Assembly (NCBI RefSeq): GCF_000143885.2
Contig: NC_018581.1
Coordinates: forward strand, 2,976,001 to 3,040,000
Direction: 5' to 3'
Source: Gordonia sp. KTR9
Lineage (GTDB): Bacteria > Actinomycetota > Actinomycetes > Mycobacteriales > Mycobacteriaceae
DNA length: 64,000 nt
In this document: positions 44,084-55,132 of the stretch, one piece after another
Layout: every line of letters starts with the position of its first letter
How positions within the stretch are numbered: position 1 is the stretch's first letter
Position numbers and translations under genes: made by a program
Notes under the pieces: generated by a model
Told to the model about the DNA's origin: nothing
The model's database searches: none
Seen by the model: only the letters and a program-made list of their open reading frames with translations

Positions 44084-46276
44084 ATGTCTGACCGGATCAC
44101 CGTCAACGGGTTGCAGGTCGCCACCGTCCTGCACGACTTCATCAACAACGAGGCGTTGCCCGGTTCCGGTGTAGATGCGGATGCCTTCTGGGCCGGCGCG
44201 GCATCGGTGATCGCCGATCTCGCCCCGCGCAACCGCGAGCTGCTCGCCGTCCGCGACGAACTGCAGACCAAGCTCGACGCCTGGCACCGTGACCACAAAG
44301 ACGCCGATCTCACCCCCGGCACCGCCGACTTCGACGAGTACACCTCGTACCTCACCGAAATCGGTTACCTCGCCGAGGTCCCGGCCGACTTCCAGATCAC
44401 CACGTCGAACGTCGACCGCGAGATCGCCGACACCGCAGGTCCGCAGCTCGTGGTCCCGATCCTCAACGCGCGCTTCGCGCTCAACGCCTCGAACGCACGG
44501 TGGGGCTCGCTCTACGACGCGCTCTACGGCACCGACGCGATCCCCGAGTCCGACGGAGCCGAGAAGGGTTCGTCCTACAACAAGGTCCGCGGCGACAAGG
44601 TCATCGCCTACGCCAAGGACTTCCTCGACAAAGCCGTGCCGCTCGAACAGTGCAGCTACACCGACGTACGTGCGTTCGCGGTCGTCGACGGCGCACTGCA
44701 GGTGACGCTCGACGGCGACAAGACCTCGACCCTCGCCGATCCGACCGCGTTCGTCGGATACCGGGGCGATGCCGGCTCGCCGACCTCGATCCTGCTGCGC
44801 AACAACGGACTACACCTCGACATCGAGATCGATCCGTCCTCGCCCATCGGCTCCACCGACCCGGCCGGCATCAAGGATGTCGTCGTCGAGTCCGCCATCA
44901 CCACGATCATGGACTTCGAGGACTCGGTCGCCGCGGTCGACGCCGAGGACAAGGTGATCGGTTACCGCAACTGGCTGGGCCTCAACAAGGGCGATCTCGC
45001 CGAAGAGGTCTCCAAGGGCGGCAAGACCTTCACCCGTGTGCTCAACGGCGACCGCGAGTACACCGCCCCGGACGGCACCACGTTCGATCTGCACGGTCGG
45101 TCGCTGCTCTTCGTCCGCAACGTCGGACATCTGATGACCAACGACGCCATCCTCGACGCCGACGGCAACGAGGTCCCCGAAGGCATCCTCGACGGCCTGA
45201 TCACCTCGCTGATCGGCATCCACGGAATGAGCGACCAGGGACTGCAGAACTCGCGGAGCGGTTCGGTCTACATCGTGAAGCCGAAGATGCACGGTCCCGA
45301 CGAGGTCGCCTTCACCGTCGAGCTGTTCGGCCGCGTGGAGAAGGTCCTCGGCCTGCCGGAGAACACACTCAAGGTCGGCATCATGGACGAGGAGCGCCGC
45401 ACGACCGTGAACCTCAAGGCGTGCATCAAGGCCGCCCAGGAGCGCGTCGTGTTCATCAACACCGGCTTCCTCGACCGCACCGGCGACGAGATCCACACCT
45501 CCATGGAGGCCGGGCCGATGGTCCGCAAGGCCGAGATGAAGCAGCAGACCTGGATCGGTGCGTACGAGAACTTCAACGTCGACACGGGCCTGCACGCCGG
45601 CCTGCAGCACAAGGCACAGATCGGCAAGGGCATGTGGGCCATGCCCGACCTGATGGCCGACATGCTCGAGCAGAAGATCGGGCATCCGAAGGCCGGCGCC
45701 ACCACCGCGTGGGTGCCGTCGCCGACGGCCGCGACGCTGCATGCGCTGCACTACCACCTCGTCGACGTCTTCGAGCGCCAGGACGAGATCGCCAAGCGCG
45801 ATCCCGCCCGGGTCGAGGACGTCCTCACCATCCCGCTCGCGCCGAAGACCGACTGGTCCGACGAGGAGAAGCAGCAGGAACTCGACAACAACTGCCAGTC
45901 CATCCTCGGCTACGTGGTGCGCTGGATCGACCAGGGTGTCGGCTGTTCCAAGGTGCCCGACATCCACGACGTCGCGCTCATGGAAGACCGTGCGACCCTG
46001 CGGATCTCGAGCCAGCTGCTGGCGAACTGGCTGCGTCACGGCATCGTCGGCGAGTCCGACATCGTGGCCTCGCTCGAGCGGATGGCCCCCGTGGTCGACC
46101 GTCAGAACGCCGGCGACCCGACCTACCGTCCGCTGGCGCCGGACTTCGACTCCAACATCGCCTTCCAGGCGGCCAAGGAACTGATCCTCGAGGGCACGAC
46201 GCAGCCGAGCGGCTACACCGAGCCGATCCTGCACCGACGGCGCCGCGAGTACAAGGCGGCCAACCCGGCGGGCTGA
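44084..46276 (+). CDS. glcB: malate synthase G
   Basis: Glyoxylate-cycle enzyme of 730 residues condensing glyoxylate and acetyl-CoA to malate in the cytosol. The TIM-barrel active site includes the arginine of [10 protein letters not shown] and the aspartate-bearing [16 protein letters not shown] segment; the family-specific alpha/beta insert (about 130-270) is present. Length agrees with the monomeric G form (M. tuberculosis GlcB, 741). The ATG has GAAAGG upstream, and a TAGCAT -10-like box lies at 44045-44050. A strong hairpin ends the transcript. It supports growth on fatty acids and acetate, and its nearness to gcvP, garA and mdh suits C2/glycine metabolism. Confidence 0.98.
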   Translation: MSDRITVNGLQVATVLHDFINNEALPGSGVDADAFWAGAASVIADLAPRNRELLAVRDELQTKLDAWHRDHKDADLTPGTADFDEYTSYLTEIGYLAEVPADFQITTSNVDREIADTAGPQLVVPILNARFALNASNARWGSLYDALYGTDAIPESDGAEKGSSYNKVRGDKVIAYAKDFLDKAVPLEQCSYTDVRAFAVVDGALQVTLDGDKTSTLADPTAFVGYRGDAGSPTSILLRNNGLHLDIEIDPSSPIGSTDPAGIKDVVVESAITTIMDFEDSVAAVDAEDKVIGYRNWLGLNKGDLAEEVSKGGKTFTRVLNGDREYTAPDGTTFDLHGRSLLFVRNVGHLMTNDAILDADGNEVPEGILDGLITSLIGIHGMSDQGLQNSRSGSVYIVKPKMHGPDEVAFTVELFGRVEKVLGLPENTLKVGIMDEERRTTVNLKACIKAAQERVVFINTGFLDRTGDEIHTSMEAGPMVRKAEMKQQTWIGAYENFNVDTGLHAGLQHKAQIGKGMWAMPDLMADMLEQKIGHPKAGATTAWVPSPTAATLHALHYHLVDVFERQDEIAKRDPARVEDVLTIPLAPKTDWSDEEKQQELDNNCQSILGYVVRWIDQGVGCSKVPDIHDVALMEDRATLRISSQLLANWLRHGIVGESDIVASLERMAPVVDRQNAGDPTYRPLAPDFDSNIAFQAAKELILEGTTQPSGYTEPILHRRRREYKAANPAG

Positions 46277-46298
46277 GCGACCGCGTTCCGACATAGGC

Positions 46299-46340
46299 GA
46301 TACGACCGTGCCGATCCACCGAGGATCGGCACGGCGTATC
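46299..46340 (+). terminator. glcB transcription terminator hairpin
   Basis: A 12-bp perfect stem, CCGTGCCGATCC (46306-46317) with its mirror at 46323-46334 and a 5-nt loop, is extended by GATACG/CGTATC (46299-46304, 46335-46340) across a one-base bulge. It lies 23 nt after the glcB stop. Confidence 0.85.
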
Positions 46341-46416
46341 GTCGTACCCTGCACTGCGCACCGGGTCGCCACGGCCGACCGGGCGAGGGTCGCACCGAGC
46401 AGGGAGGGCATCGGCG

Positions 46417-47652
46417 TTGGCACATCACCGGAGTAGCGGCGGGGAGAGCATCCGCAGCCGCGGCGTGAGCCGAGGTGTCGTCGCCACCCTCTTGTCGGTC
46501 CTGCTCGTCGCGGCCGTTGTCGTCACGTGGCAGGACCTCGGTGATCAGATCGATCGTCAGGCCGACGAAGCCGCCGCCCAATGTGTCGAGGGTCGCGAGT
46601 CGGTCCCGATCATCGCCGATCCCGACATCGCGCCGGGGCTGGCCGCGGTCGCCCGCAACTTCGGGGAGACCAATCCGGTCGTGCGCGACAAGTGCGTCAC
46701 CGTCGACGTCCGTCCGGGCGACGCGAAGATCACGCTCGACGGCTTGTCGGGGTCATGGGACACCGAGTCGATGGGCGCCTATCCCGCCGCCTGGGTGCCG
46801 CAGTCGTCGGTGTGGTCGGCAGATCTGGCGGCGGCGAAGCCGGATGCGATCGAGGGCAACACCCGCTCCCTGGTCTCGACACCGGTCGTGCTGGCCGTGT
46901 CTCCCGAACTCAACGGCGCCCTGGCCGGGCGACTCGACTGGTCTCAGATCCCCACCCTGCAGCGGCGGGACAACTCGCTCACCGACTTCGGCCTCCAGGG
47001 CTGGGGGTCGCTGCGGATGGCGATGCCGATCGGGGCGCAGTCCGACGCCAGCGCGCTGGCCGCCCAGGCGGTCGCGACGCGTGTCACCCGGACCACCGGG
47101 CCGCTGACCACCGCCGACGCCCAGTCGCCGCGGGTGAGTTCCAGCGTGCGCGCCATGCTCGAGGGCGCCCCCCTCTCTCCGGACGGGACGCCACAGGGCG
47201 CGGCGACGGTCATCGCCGACGCGCCGGACGCGGCGCGGGCCCGCATCCACGTCGTTCCCATCACCGAACAGCGCCTGTTCCAGATGACCCGCGGCGACGA
47301 CCGCGCGCGGCTGGCGGAACTGATCCCGTCCGGTCCAACGCCGATCGCCGACTACCCGGTGGTCCGGCTGTCCGGTCCCGCGGTGACCGACTCGGCAACC
47401 GATGCCGTTGCCGAGTTCATCGAGTTCGCCTCGGAGCCGGAGCAACTCCGGTTGCTCACCGAGCTCGGTTTCCGCGGCGACGCCCCGATGCCCGCGCCGA
47501 CCTCGACCGTGACGTTCCCGCGGACACCGGATCCGATGCCCACGCCCGAGAACGGTGCGATCGTCGCCATCAACCGGCTGGTCTACGGACCGGCCAGCGT
47601 CCCGGCGAGCTCGACCGCGTCGACGGTGCCGTCGGGAACCGCGGGCGGCTAG
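46417..47652 (+). CDS. membrane-anchored solute-binding-like protein, lacks VWA domain
   Basis: Protein of 411 residues with a short basic N-terminus, a membrane helix (about 20-40, GVVATLLSVLLVAAVVVTW) and an extracytoplasmic type II periplasmic-binding-like domain: VPIIADPDIAPGLAAVA, AAWVPQSSVWSADL, LVSTPVVLAVSPEL and GWGSLRMAMP. It resembles the N-terminal part of M. tuberculosis Rv1836c, the gene next to glcB there, which as I recall it also has a C-terminal von Willebrand A domain of about 200 residues; here the chain ends in a Ser/Thr-rich tail. The start is TTG 46417 behind GGAGGG. Ligand is unknown. Confidence 0.75.
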   Translation: MAHHRSSGGESIRSRGVSRGVVATLLSVLLVAAVVVTWQDLGDQIDRQADEAAAQCVEGRESVPIIADPDIAPGLAAVARNFGETNPVVRDKCVTVDVRPGDAKITLDGLSGSWDTESMGAYPAAWVPQSSVWSADLAAAKPDAIEGNTRSLVSTPVVLAVSPELNGALAGRLDWSQIPTLQRRDNSLTDFGLQGWGSLRMAMPIGAQSDASALAAQAVATRVTRTTGPLTTADAQSPRVSSSVRAMLEGAPLSPDGTPQGAATVIADAPDAARARIHVVPITEQRLFQMTRGDDRARLAELIPSGPTPIADYPVVRLSGPAVTDSATDAVAEFIEFASEPEQLRLLTELGFRGDAPMPAPTSTVTFPRTPDPMPTPENGAIVAINRLVYGPASVPASSTASTVPSGTAGG

Positions 47653-47667
47653 CGCACCGGCCCCGGT

Positions 47668-47742
47668 CGCTTCGACACGGCTCGTCGCTGCGCTCCTCAC
47701 CTGCTCAACGAGCAGTAGGGAACGTTCGTCGCTGCAAGCGAC
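47668..47742. repeat. REP-like palindromic element and gcvP terminator
   Basis: The gap between two convergent genes holds CTTCGACACGGCTCGT with arms GCTCGT (47680-47685) and ACGAGC (47708-47713), resembling the TTCGACA-GGCTC motif that begins the tandem array at 4299. A second hairpin, GTCGCT-GCA-AGCGAC (47728-47742), stands 4 nt after the gcvP stop on the minus strand and likely terminates gcvP. Confidence 0.6.
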
Positions 47743-47746
47743 CAGG

Positions 47747-50656
<2,910 letters not shown>

Positions 50657-50707
50657 GGTGGAGGGCACCTCTCGCAGGCGCCGGTGCGAGCACCGGCTTG
50701 CTGACCC

Positions 50708-50924
50708 TCCCCCTCTGTCATGTCGTCGGCCGCAGCCGATGTGACGCCTGAGAGATTCGGTGCCCCGCAGCGTTGCGCGACGACCTTTCACCGTGGGCGG
50801 ACGACGGATCGTCACTTTCCAGAGACGTCGTCACCACCGCGGTCCTGGGTGCCTGAGAGTTTGACGGGGAGGTGTTGCTCCTTCGGCGGCCGCCGGCATC
50901 TCTGCCTTCGGCGCTCTCCCGCAG
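50708..50924 (-). ncRNA. tandem glycine riboswitch upstream of gcvP
   Basis: The gcvP leader on the minus strand carries two glycine aptamers. The first (50924-50841) has GGGAGAGCGCCGAAGG, then CCGAAGGAGCAA and CTCTCAGGCACCCAGGACC. The second (50824-50708) has CTCTGGAAAGTGACG, GTGAAAGGTCG and CTCTCAGGCGTCAC and closes with GACAGAGGG. These are the conserved bulge and 3' elements of the class, in the usual tandem order and spacing. About 50 nt separate the second aptamer from the start codon. Such switches normally turn expression on when glycine is abundant. Confidence 0.93.
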
Positions 50925-50960
50925 CGTAGCGACGCGGACCCAGTCTACGCGGGACGCGGA

Positions 50961-51605
50961 CTAACCGGTGCGACGGGCGCGGTTCTTGCGGCGCGCGGCG
51001 AGTTCGTCCTCGGGCGCGGTCTCGCTGACACCACCGTCGGCCCGCTCTCCGGGGAAATCGGCGATGGTGCCGGTCAGCTCACGCATCGCGCCGCTGACCG
51101 CGATACCGAACACTCCCTGCCCGCCTTGCAGCAGGTCGACGACCTCTTCGGCCGACGTGCACTCGTACACAGTCGTGCCATCGGAGAACAGCGTGATCCT
51201 CGCAAGGTCCTCGACACCGCGCTGGCGCAGGTGGTCAACGGCGACGCGGATGTTCTGCAGGGAGATGCCGGTGTCGAGCAGCCGCTTGACGATCTTGAGG
51301 ACGAGGATGTCCTTGAACGAGTACAGGCGCTGGCTCCCGGAGCCCGCTGCTCCACGGATCGACGGGACGACCAGCGAGGTGCGGGCCCAGTAGTCGAGCT
51401 GGCGATAGGTGATACCGGCGATCTGGCACGCGCTCGGTACGCGGTAGCCGACGAGTTCGTCGGGCACCGTGTCGTCCGGGAACAGGCCCGGGGCGATGTC
51501 GCCGAGACTGCCCTGGGTCGGGACGGTGTCGACACGCTCGGTCACCGGACGATCGGGTGACTGGTCGCTCGACGTCGTTTCGCTGTCGACCGGACGATCG
51601 CCCAC
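50961..51605 (-). CDS. MerR-family transcriptional regulator (Rv1830-like)
   Basis: Regulator of 214 residues. After a variable N-terminus of about 55 residues comes a MerR helix-turn-helix: CQIAGITYRQLDYWARTSLVVPS, then SGSQRLYSFKDILVLKIVKRLLDTGISLQNIRVAVDHL. The C-terminal region YECTSAEEVVDLLQGGQGVFGIAVSGAMREL is typical of the mycobacterial Rv1830 group and has no metal-binding cysteines. GTG 51605 is set by GAGGGAG upstream; the frame is open further but without a ribosome site. It lies between the gcvP leader and the DUF151 gene, as in M. tuberculosis. Targets are unknown; a MerR-like palindrome lies upstream at 51797. Confidence 0.85.
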   Translation of the reverse strand: MGDRPVDSETTSSDQSPDRPVTERVDTVPTQGSLGDIAPGLFPDDTVPDELVGYRVPSACQIAGITYRQLDYWARTSLVVPSIRGAAGSGSQRLYSFKDILVLKIVKRLLDTGISLQNIRVAVDHLRQRGVEDLARITLFSDGTTVYECTSAEEVVDLLQGGQGVFGIAVSGAMRELTGTIADFPGERADGGVSETAPEDELAARRKNRARRTG

Positions 51606-51903
51606 TTCTGACTCCCTCGCAAAGCTCGGATCGGACGCCGCACCACAGTGCCTGACGTCCACGTCCACACTACGCGGTCCAGGCTGTTTCCGGTCGGCCG
51701 ATTCATCTTCATCGGCCCGTGTCCGGTGCTCGATGTCGCTGATGACGCTATGCGGCGGATGACGGAGGATCAACGCGACTCGCCAGCACGCTCAACCTCA
51801 ACTTGAGATCGAGACAAATGGTGACCGGGCGGTGTCCGTTCCGTGATCTGGCCCCCCGGCGTCGGAAACGAGCGCGGTCCGTCGCACGGGATGCGCCGAC
51901 CGG
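51606..51903. other. intergenic region with MerR-type half-palindrome
   Basis: This 298-bp gap lies upstream of the MerR gene and downstream of the DUF151 gene. It holds CTCAACTTGAG (51797-51807), an interrupted palindrome, next to a further CTCAACC copy (51791-51797), so on the minus strand TTGAG is directly repeated. This resembles operators bound by MerR proteins. No gene, strong hairpin or clear promoter hexamer pair was seen. Confidence 0.4.
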
Positions 51904-52416
51904 TCAGGCGCCACTCGCCTTGAAGTCGTCCGGGGACACGTTGTCGAGGAACTCCTTGAACTTCTCGACCTCGTCCTCTTTGACCTCGTCGGCCTGAGCC
52001 TCGGGGGCCTCGTCGGACTCCTCGTCCGGGATCAGCAGACCCGCCTCGGCGAGCACCTCTTCGTCGGCGATGATCGGGACCTCGGCCCGCATCGCGACCG
52101 CGATCGAATCCGACGGCCGCGCCGACACGCGCAGGTCGCCGGTGAAGATCATCTCGGCGTAGAAGGTGCCCTCTTGCATGTCGACGATCCGAACCTCGAG
52201 CAGGGTCTGCCCGAACTCCTTGATCAGATTGACGATCAAGTCATGCGTCAAGGGGCGAGGAGGCTCGATCCCTTTCTGCCGCAGGGCGATCGAAGCCGCT
52301 TCACTCTGCCCGATCCAGATCGGCAGATAGCGCTCGCCCTCCACCTCGCGCAGCAACAACACCGGCTGGCTCTGCGGGGGTTCGACCCTGATGCCCACCA
52401 CACGCATCTCGCTCAT
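51904..52416 (-). CDS. DUF151 bifunctional nuclease family protein
   Basis: Protein of 170 residues of the bifunctional nuclease (BFN, DUF151) family, named after enzymes with RNase and DNase activity. The core MRVVGIRVEPPQSQPVLLLREVEGERYLPIWIGQSEA and SARPSDSIAVAMRAEVPI are near-invariant in actinobacteria. The C-terminal 45 residues are acidic and probably disordered before a short helix (VEKFKEFLDNVSPDDF). ATG 52416 follows GGAGGTG. It is the Rv1829 position in the conserved MerR-DUF151-ftsR-garA-gcvH order. Actual role is not established. Confidence 0.92.
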   Translation of the reverse strand: MSEMRVVGIRVEPPQSQPVLLLREVEGERYLPIWIGQSEAASIALRQKGIEPPRPLTHDLIVNLIKEFGQTLLEVRIVDMQEGTFYAEMIFTGDLRVSARPSDSIAVAMRAEVPIIADEEVLAEAGLLIPDEESDEAPEAQADEVKEDEVEKFKEFLDNVSPDDFKASGA

Positions 52417-52577
52417 CTCGCACCTCCCAGACGCCTTGTACGGCGCTCGTTTCAGTGATCTCGACGCTACACCGACTGAGTGGACAGCGGCGGCCGACTC
52501 GCGGCGGTTTGGGACGATCGTGGCTGTTCAGTCCGGTGCGGCCGACCGCGCCGGACACCGACCCGCGCGCCCGGAGA

Positions 52578-53300
52578 TCAGTCCAGCGCGCTCTTGACGG
52601 CAGCCTTGACCAACTGCGTGTGCAGGGTCACCGACAACGCGGCGATCTCACGCACGAGTTCTTCGGCACGGTCCCGCGCACCCGTGCCCTTGCCCTTGGC
52701 GATCGGGTTGGCGATCTGGGCGACCAGGCCCGCCTCGCGGTCCGCGGACACCTTGAACGCCCGCAGATGACGGGTTTCCAGGCCGTAACTGGCCAGGGCG
52801 GCCGCCGCCTCGACGAGCCGTACCGCGTCCTCGTCGAAGAACCCGGCCGGCCCGGCGATCAGCAGCCCGTTGCGCTGGAGTTCGGTCACGAAAGCCGAAT
52901 CGACTCCGGTCCGTTCGATCAGCGACTCACGGGAGACGCGCCCGGCCCGGGCGCCGAAGTCGGTGGCCGGGGCCACGGTCCCGCGGGCCGCGGACAGCAC
53001 CCGCGTCCCGCCCGGACCGAAGCCGCCGTTCCCGTTGTCGATCGCGTCCAGCTGCTCTTTGATCACCTTGAGCGGGAGGTACCGATCCCGCTGGGCGGTC
53101 AGCACGAATCGCAGCCGATCGCAGTCGGCTTGGCTGAACCGCCGATATCCCGACGGTGCCCGTTCCGGGGTCACCAGACCCTCCGACTCCAAGAATCGGA
53201 TCTTCGAGATCGTGATGTCGGGAAAGTCATCACGCAATTGGGCGAGGACCGTGCCGATCGACATCGATCCTTCGCCGCGGGGGGCCGTGGACGCCGTCAC
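52578..53300 (-). CDS. ftsR: MerR-family regulator FtsR
   Basis: Regulator of 240 residues. The N-terminal MerR domain contains MSIGTVLAQLRDDFPDITISKIRFLES and SGYRRFSQADCDRLRFVLTAQRDRYLPLKVIKEQL; a long C-terminal domain follows, without cysteines. The Corynebacterium glutamicum orthologue, encoded next to the GarA homologue odhI, was reported to activate ftsZ and named FtsR; M. tuberculosis has Rv1828. GTG 53300 lies 5 nt behind the garA stop, so the two are cotranscribed; ATG 53264 is a shorter alternative. Target sites are not in view. Confidence 0.9.
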   Translation of the reverse strand: MTASTAPRGEGSMSIGTVLAQLRDDFPDITISKIRFLESEGLVTPERAPSGYRRFSQADCDRLRFVLTAQRDRYLPLKVIKEQLDAIDNGNGGFGPGGTRVLSAARGTVAPATDFGARAGRVSRESLIERTGVDSAFVTELQRNGLLIAGPAGFFDEDAVRLVEAAAALASYGLETRHLRAFKVSADREAGLVAQIANPIAKGKGTGARDRAEELVREIAALSVTLHTQLVKAAVKSALD

Positions 53301-53305
53301 GGGTG

Positions 53306-53755
53306 TCAGGCGTCTGCTTCGTCGCGGGGACCGCTGAGGAAGACCAGGCGGAACTTGCCGATCTGGACCTCGTCGCCGTTGCTCAGCGACGCGGTGTCGA
53401 CCGGTTCCCGGTTCACGTAGGTGCCGTTCAGGCTGCCCACATCGACCACCTGAAACTCGTTGTCGCCGAGGCGGAACTCGGCGTGACGGCGGCTGACGGT
53501 CACGTCGTCGAGGAAGATGTCGCTGTCGGGGTGCCGGCCGGCCGAGGTCGTCGGCTGGTCGAGGAGGAACCGCGACCCGGCGTTGGGTCCTCGCTTCACG
53601 ACAAGCAGCGCGGTCCCGGGAGCGAGTCGCTCGACCCCCGTGTCGGCCGGCTCACTCGAGGTGCTGGTCCCGGCATCGAGTTCGTTGATGAACTCCTCCC
53701 GGAACACCGATGTGGTCTCCACCGGCGCCTCGAAGTCCCTGTCGTTTTCGCTCAC
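53306..53755 (-). CDS. garA: FHA-domain regulator GarA/OdhI
   Basis: Small regulator of 149 residues that, unphosphorylated, inhibits 2-oxoglutarate dehydrogenase and adjusts glutamate metabolism; Ser/Thr kinases such as PknG and PknB switch it off. The N-terminal phospho-site VETTSVFREEF puts Thr14 and Thr15 exactly where they are in C. glutamicum OdhI. The FHA domain (about 50-140) keeps GRHPDSDI, SRRHAEF and GSLNGTYVN. GTG 53755 is chosen for AAGGAG 5 nt upstream and this alignment; an in-frame ATG at 53803 would add 16 residues. It is cotranscribed with ftsR and lies after gcvH. Confidence 0.95.
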   Translation of the reverse strand: MSENDRDFEAPVETTSVFREEFINELDAGTSTSSEPADTGVERLAPGTALLVVKRGPNAGSRFLLDQPTTSAGRHPDSDIFLDDVTVSRRHAEFRLGDNEFQVVDVGSLNGTYVNREPVDTASLSNGDEVQIGKFRLVFLSGPRDEADA

Positions 53756-53867
53756 CGCTTCTCCTTCGTCATCGTCAGTGCCAACCGCATAGTCGTCAAC
53801 CATGTCCTCGGAACAGTCGGAACCGTCCGGGAAGATGCCCGTCGGCTCTCGCCGCGATGGCCGGTCG

Positions 53868-53873
53868 AATCTA
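53868..53873 (-). promoter_or_regulatory. possible garA -10 box
   Basis: TAGATT on the minus strand fits the TANNNT pattern and would give a leader of about 105 nt before GTG 53755. No convincing -35 was seen, so this is weak. Confidence 0.3.
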
Positions 53874-53899
53874 CATGACTTGTGCGGCCGGGTAGTTCT

Positions 53900-53937
53900 G
53901 GGCGCGAGATCGTGAGGATCGGTGTCACGTCGCGCCC
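53900..53937 (-). terminator. hairpin between gcvH and garA
   Basis: GGGCGCGA (53900-53907) pairs with TCGCGCCC (53930-53937), and inside it CGTGA (53911-53915) pairs with TCACG (53925-53929). The two-step hairpin lies about 140 nt past the gcvH stop and before the garA leader. The remaining 53938-54076 shows no gene or repeat. Confidence 0.55.
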
Positions 53938-54076
53938 CTCGTTCCCACTGCCGTAACCGTACCGGTCATGCCGATCGCACCGGCGAGCGAGTCGACTCCG
54001 GCATCGTCGATCATATCGCTCCGGGAGCCATCAGCCGGGTCGATCGGGGCACCGGCCGCTCACGGCCACCGGGTAC

Positions 54077-54481
54077 TCAGCCCTCGATGACGGCGCGGTA
54101 GCCCGCGGCGTCGAGGATCTCGCCCAGATGTTCGTCGAGGATCGCCTCGTCGGCCGCTTCGATCTCGACCAGCCAACCCTCGCCGTACGGGTCGGAGTTG
54201 ACCAGTTCCGGCGACGCGTCGAGGGCGTCGTTGACCGCCGACACCGTCCCCGCGAGCGGACCGAAGATGTCGGACACGCTCTTGGTCGACTCCACCTCGG
54301 CGAACGACTCCCCGACCGTCACCTCCGCACCGCTCTCGGGCAACTGGACGAAGACCACATCGCCCAGGGCGTCCTGTGCGTAATCGGTGATCCCGACGCG
54401 CACCGTGGTCGGTCCGAGTCGCTCGATCCACTCGTGCTCCGCGGTGTAACGCAAGGTCTCTGGCACTTTGCTGTCGGTCAC
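54077..54481 (-). CDS. gcvH: glycine cleavage system H protein
   Basis: Lipoyl carrier of the glycine cleavage system, 134 residues. The lipoylation site is Lys67 in FAEVESTKSVSD, the family signature, and YTAEHEWIE near the N-terminus is typical. The protein shuttles the aminomethyl group from GcvP to GcvT and is reoxidised by lipoamide dehydrogenase. The ATG lies 21 nt behind the pgsA2 stop, so it is probably in one unit with secA2 and pgsA2. In M. tuberculosis three small genes stand between pgsA2 and gcvH; they are absent here. Confidence 0.97.
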   Translation of the reverse strand: MTDSKVPETLRYTAEHEWIERLGPTTVRVGITDYAQDALGDVVFVQLPESGAEVTVGESFAEVESTKSVSDIFGPLAGTVSAVNDALDASPELVNSDPYGEGWLVEIEAADEAILDEHLGEILDAAGYRAVIEG

Positions 54482-54502
54482 GCGAACCCCTTTCGTTCTC
54501 GG

Positions 54503-55132
54503 TCAGACCCTACTGTCTGCCGAGGCGCCTGCCCGGTGACGCGGCGGCATGTGCCGCACCACCAGGATCGTCTGATACCAGTACAGGACGAAGGACCACA
54601 CATACAGTCCGACACCCCAGATCATGAAGGCCCAACCGATCGGGTATGCGATGGTCCCCACGATCGAATCGAGTTGTCCGGCAAGGAGCCACGGGAAAGC
54701 ACTCATGAGCGCGAACGTCCCGGCCTTGCCGATGTAGAGCACCGGGAGCGCCAGCACACCGCGCGACCGCAGCAGCGGCGCCGAGGCGAACAGGAGGACG
54801 TCCCGCGCGATGATCACACCGATCAGCCACCACGGCAAGAAGTCCCGGATGCCGAACGCGATCGGGATGATCACGATGTAGAGCCGGTCGGCGGCCGGAT
54901 CGAGCAGCGCACCGATCCGCGACGACTGATCGAGCAGCCGCGCGATCTTCCCGTCGGCCCAGTCGGAGAACCCGGAGAACATGAGGACCGCGAAGGCCCA
55001 CCCGTCCGCCTCCTCGACGAGGAGCAGCCACACGAACACCGGGATGAGAGCGAGCCGTAGCACGCTCAGCGCGTTCGGGACCGTGACGATCCGGTCCGGA
55101 GCCGGCGTGGTCGCCGCCTCCGGCTCGGTCAC
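54503..55132 (-). CDS. CDP-alcohol phosphatidyltransferase (PgsA2-like)
   Basis: Integral membrane phospholipid synthase of 209 residues. The CDP-alcohol motif is complete: Asp60-Gly61-x2-Ala64-Arg65-x8-Gly74-x3-Asp78-x3-Asp82, in [20 protein letters not shown]. About five to six hydrophobic segments follow. It stands at the position of M. tuberculosis pgsA2 (Rv1822), next to secA2; whether the acceptor is glycerol 3-phosphate or another alcohol is not settled by sequence. The GTG start at 55132 overlaps the secA2 stop by 4 nt (GTGA), so it is coupled to secA2. Confidence 0.9.
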   Translation of the reverse strand: MTEPEAATTPAPDRIVTVPNALSVLRLALIPVFVWLLLVEEADGWAFAVLMFSGFSDWADGKIARLLDQSSRIGALLDPAADRLYIVIIPIAFGIRDFLPWWLIGVIIARDVLLFASAPLLRSRGVLALPVLYIGKAGTFALMSAFPWLLAGQLDSIVGTIAYPIGWAFMIWGVGLYVWSFVLYWYQTILVVRHMPPRHRAGASADSRV

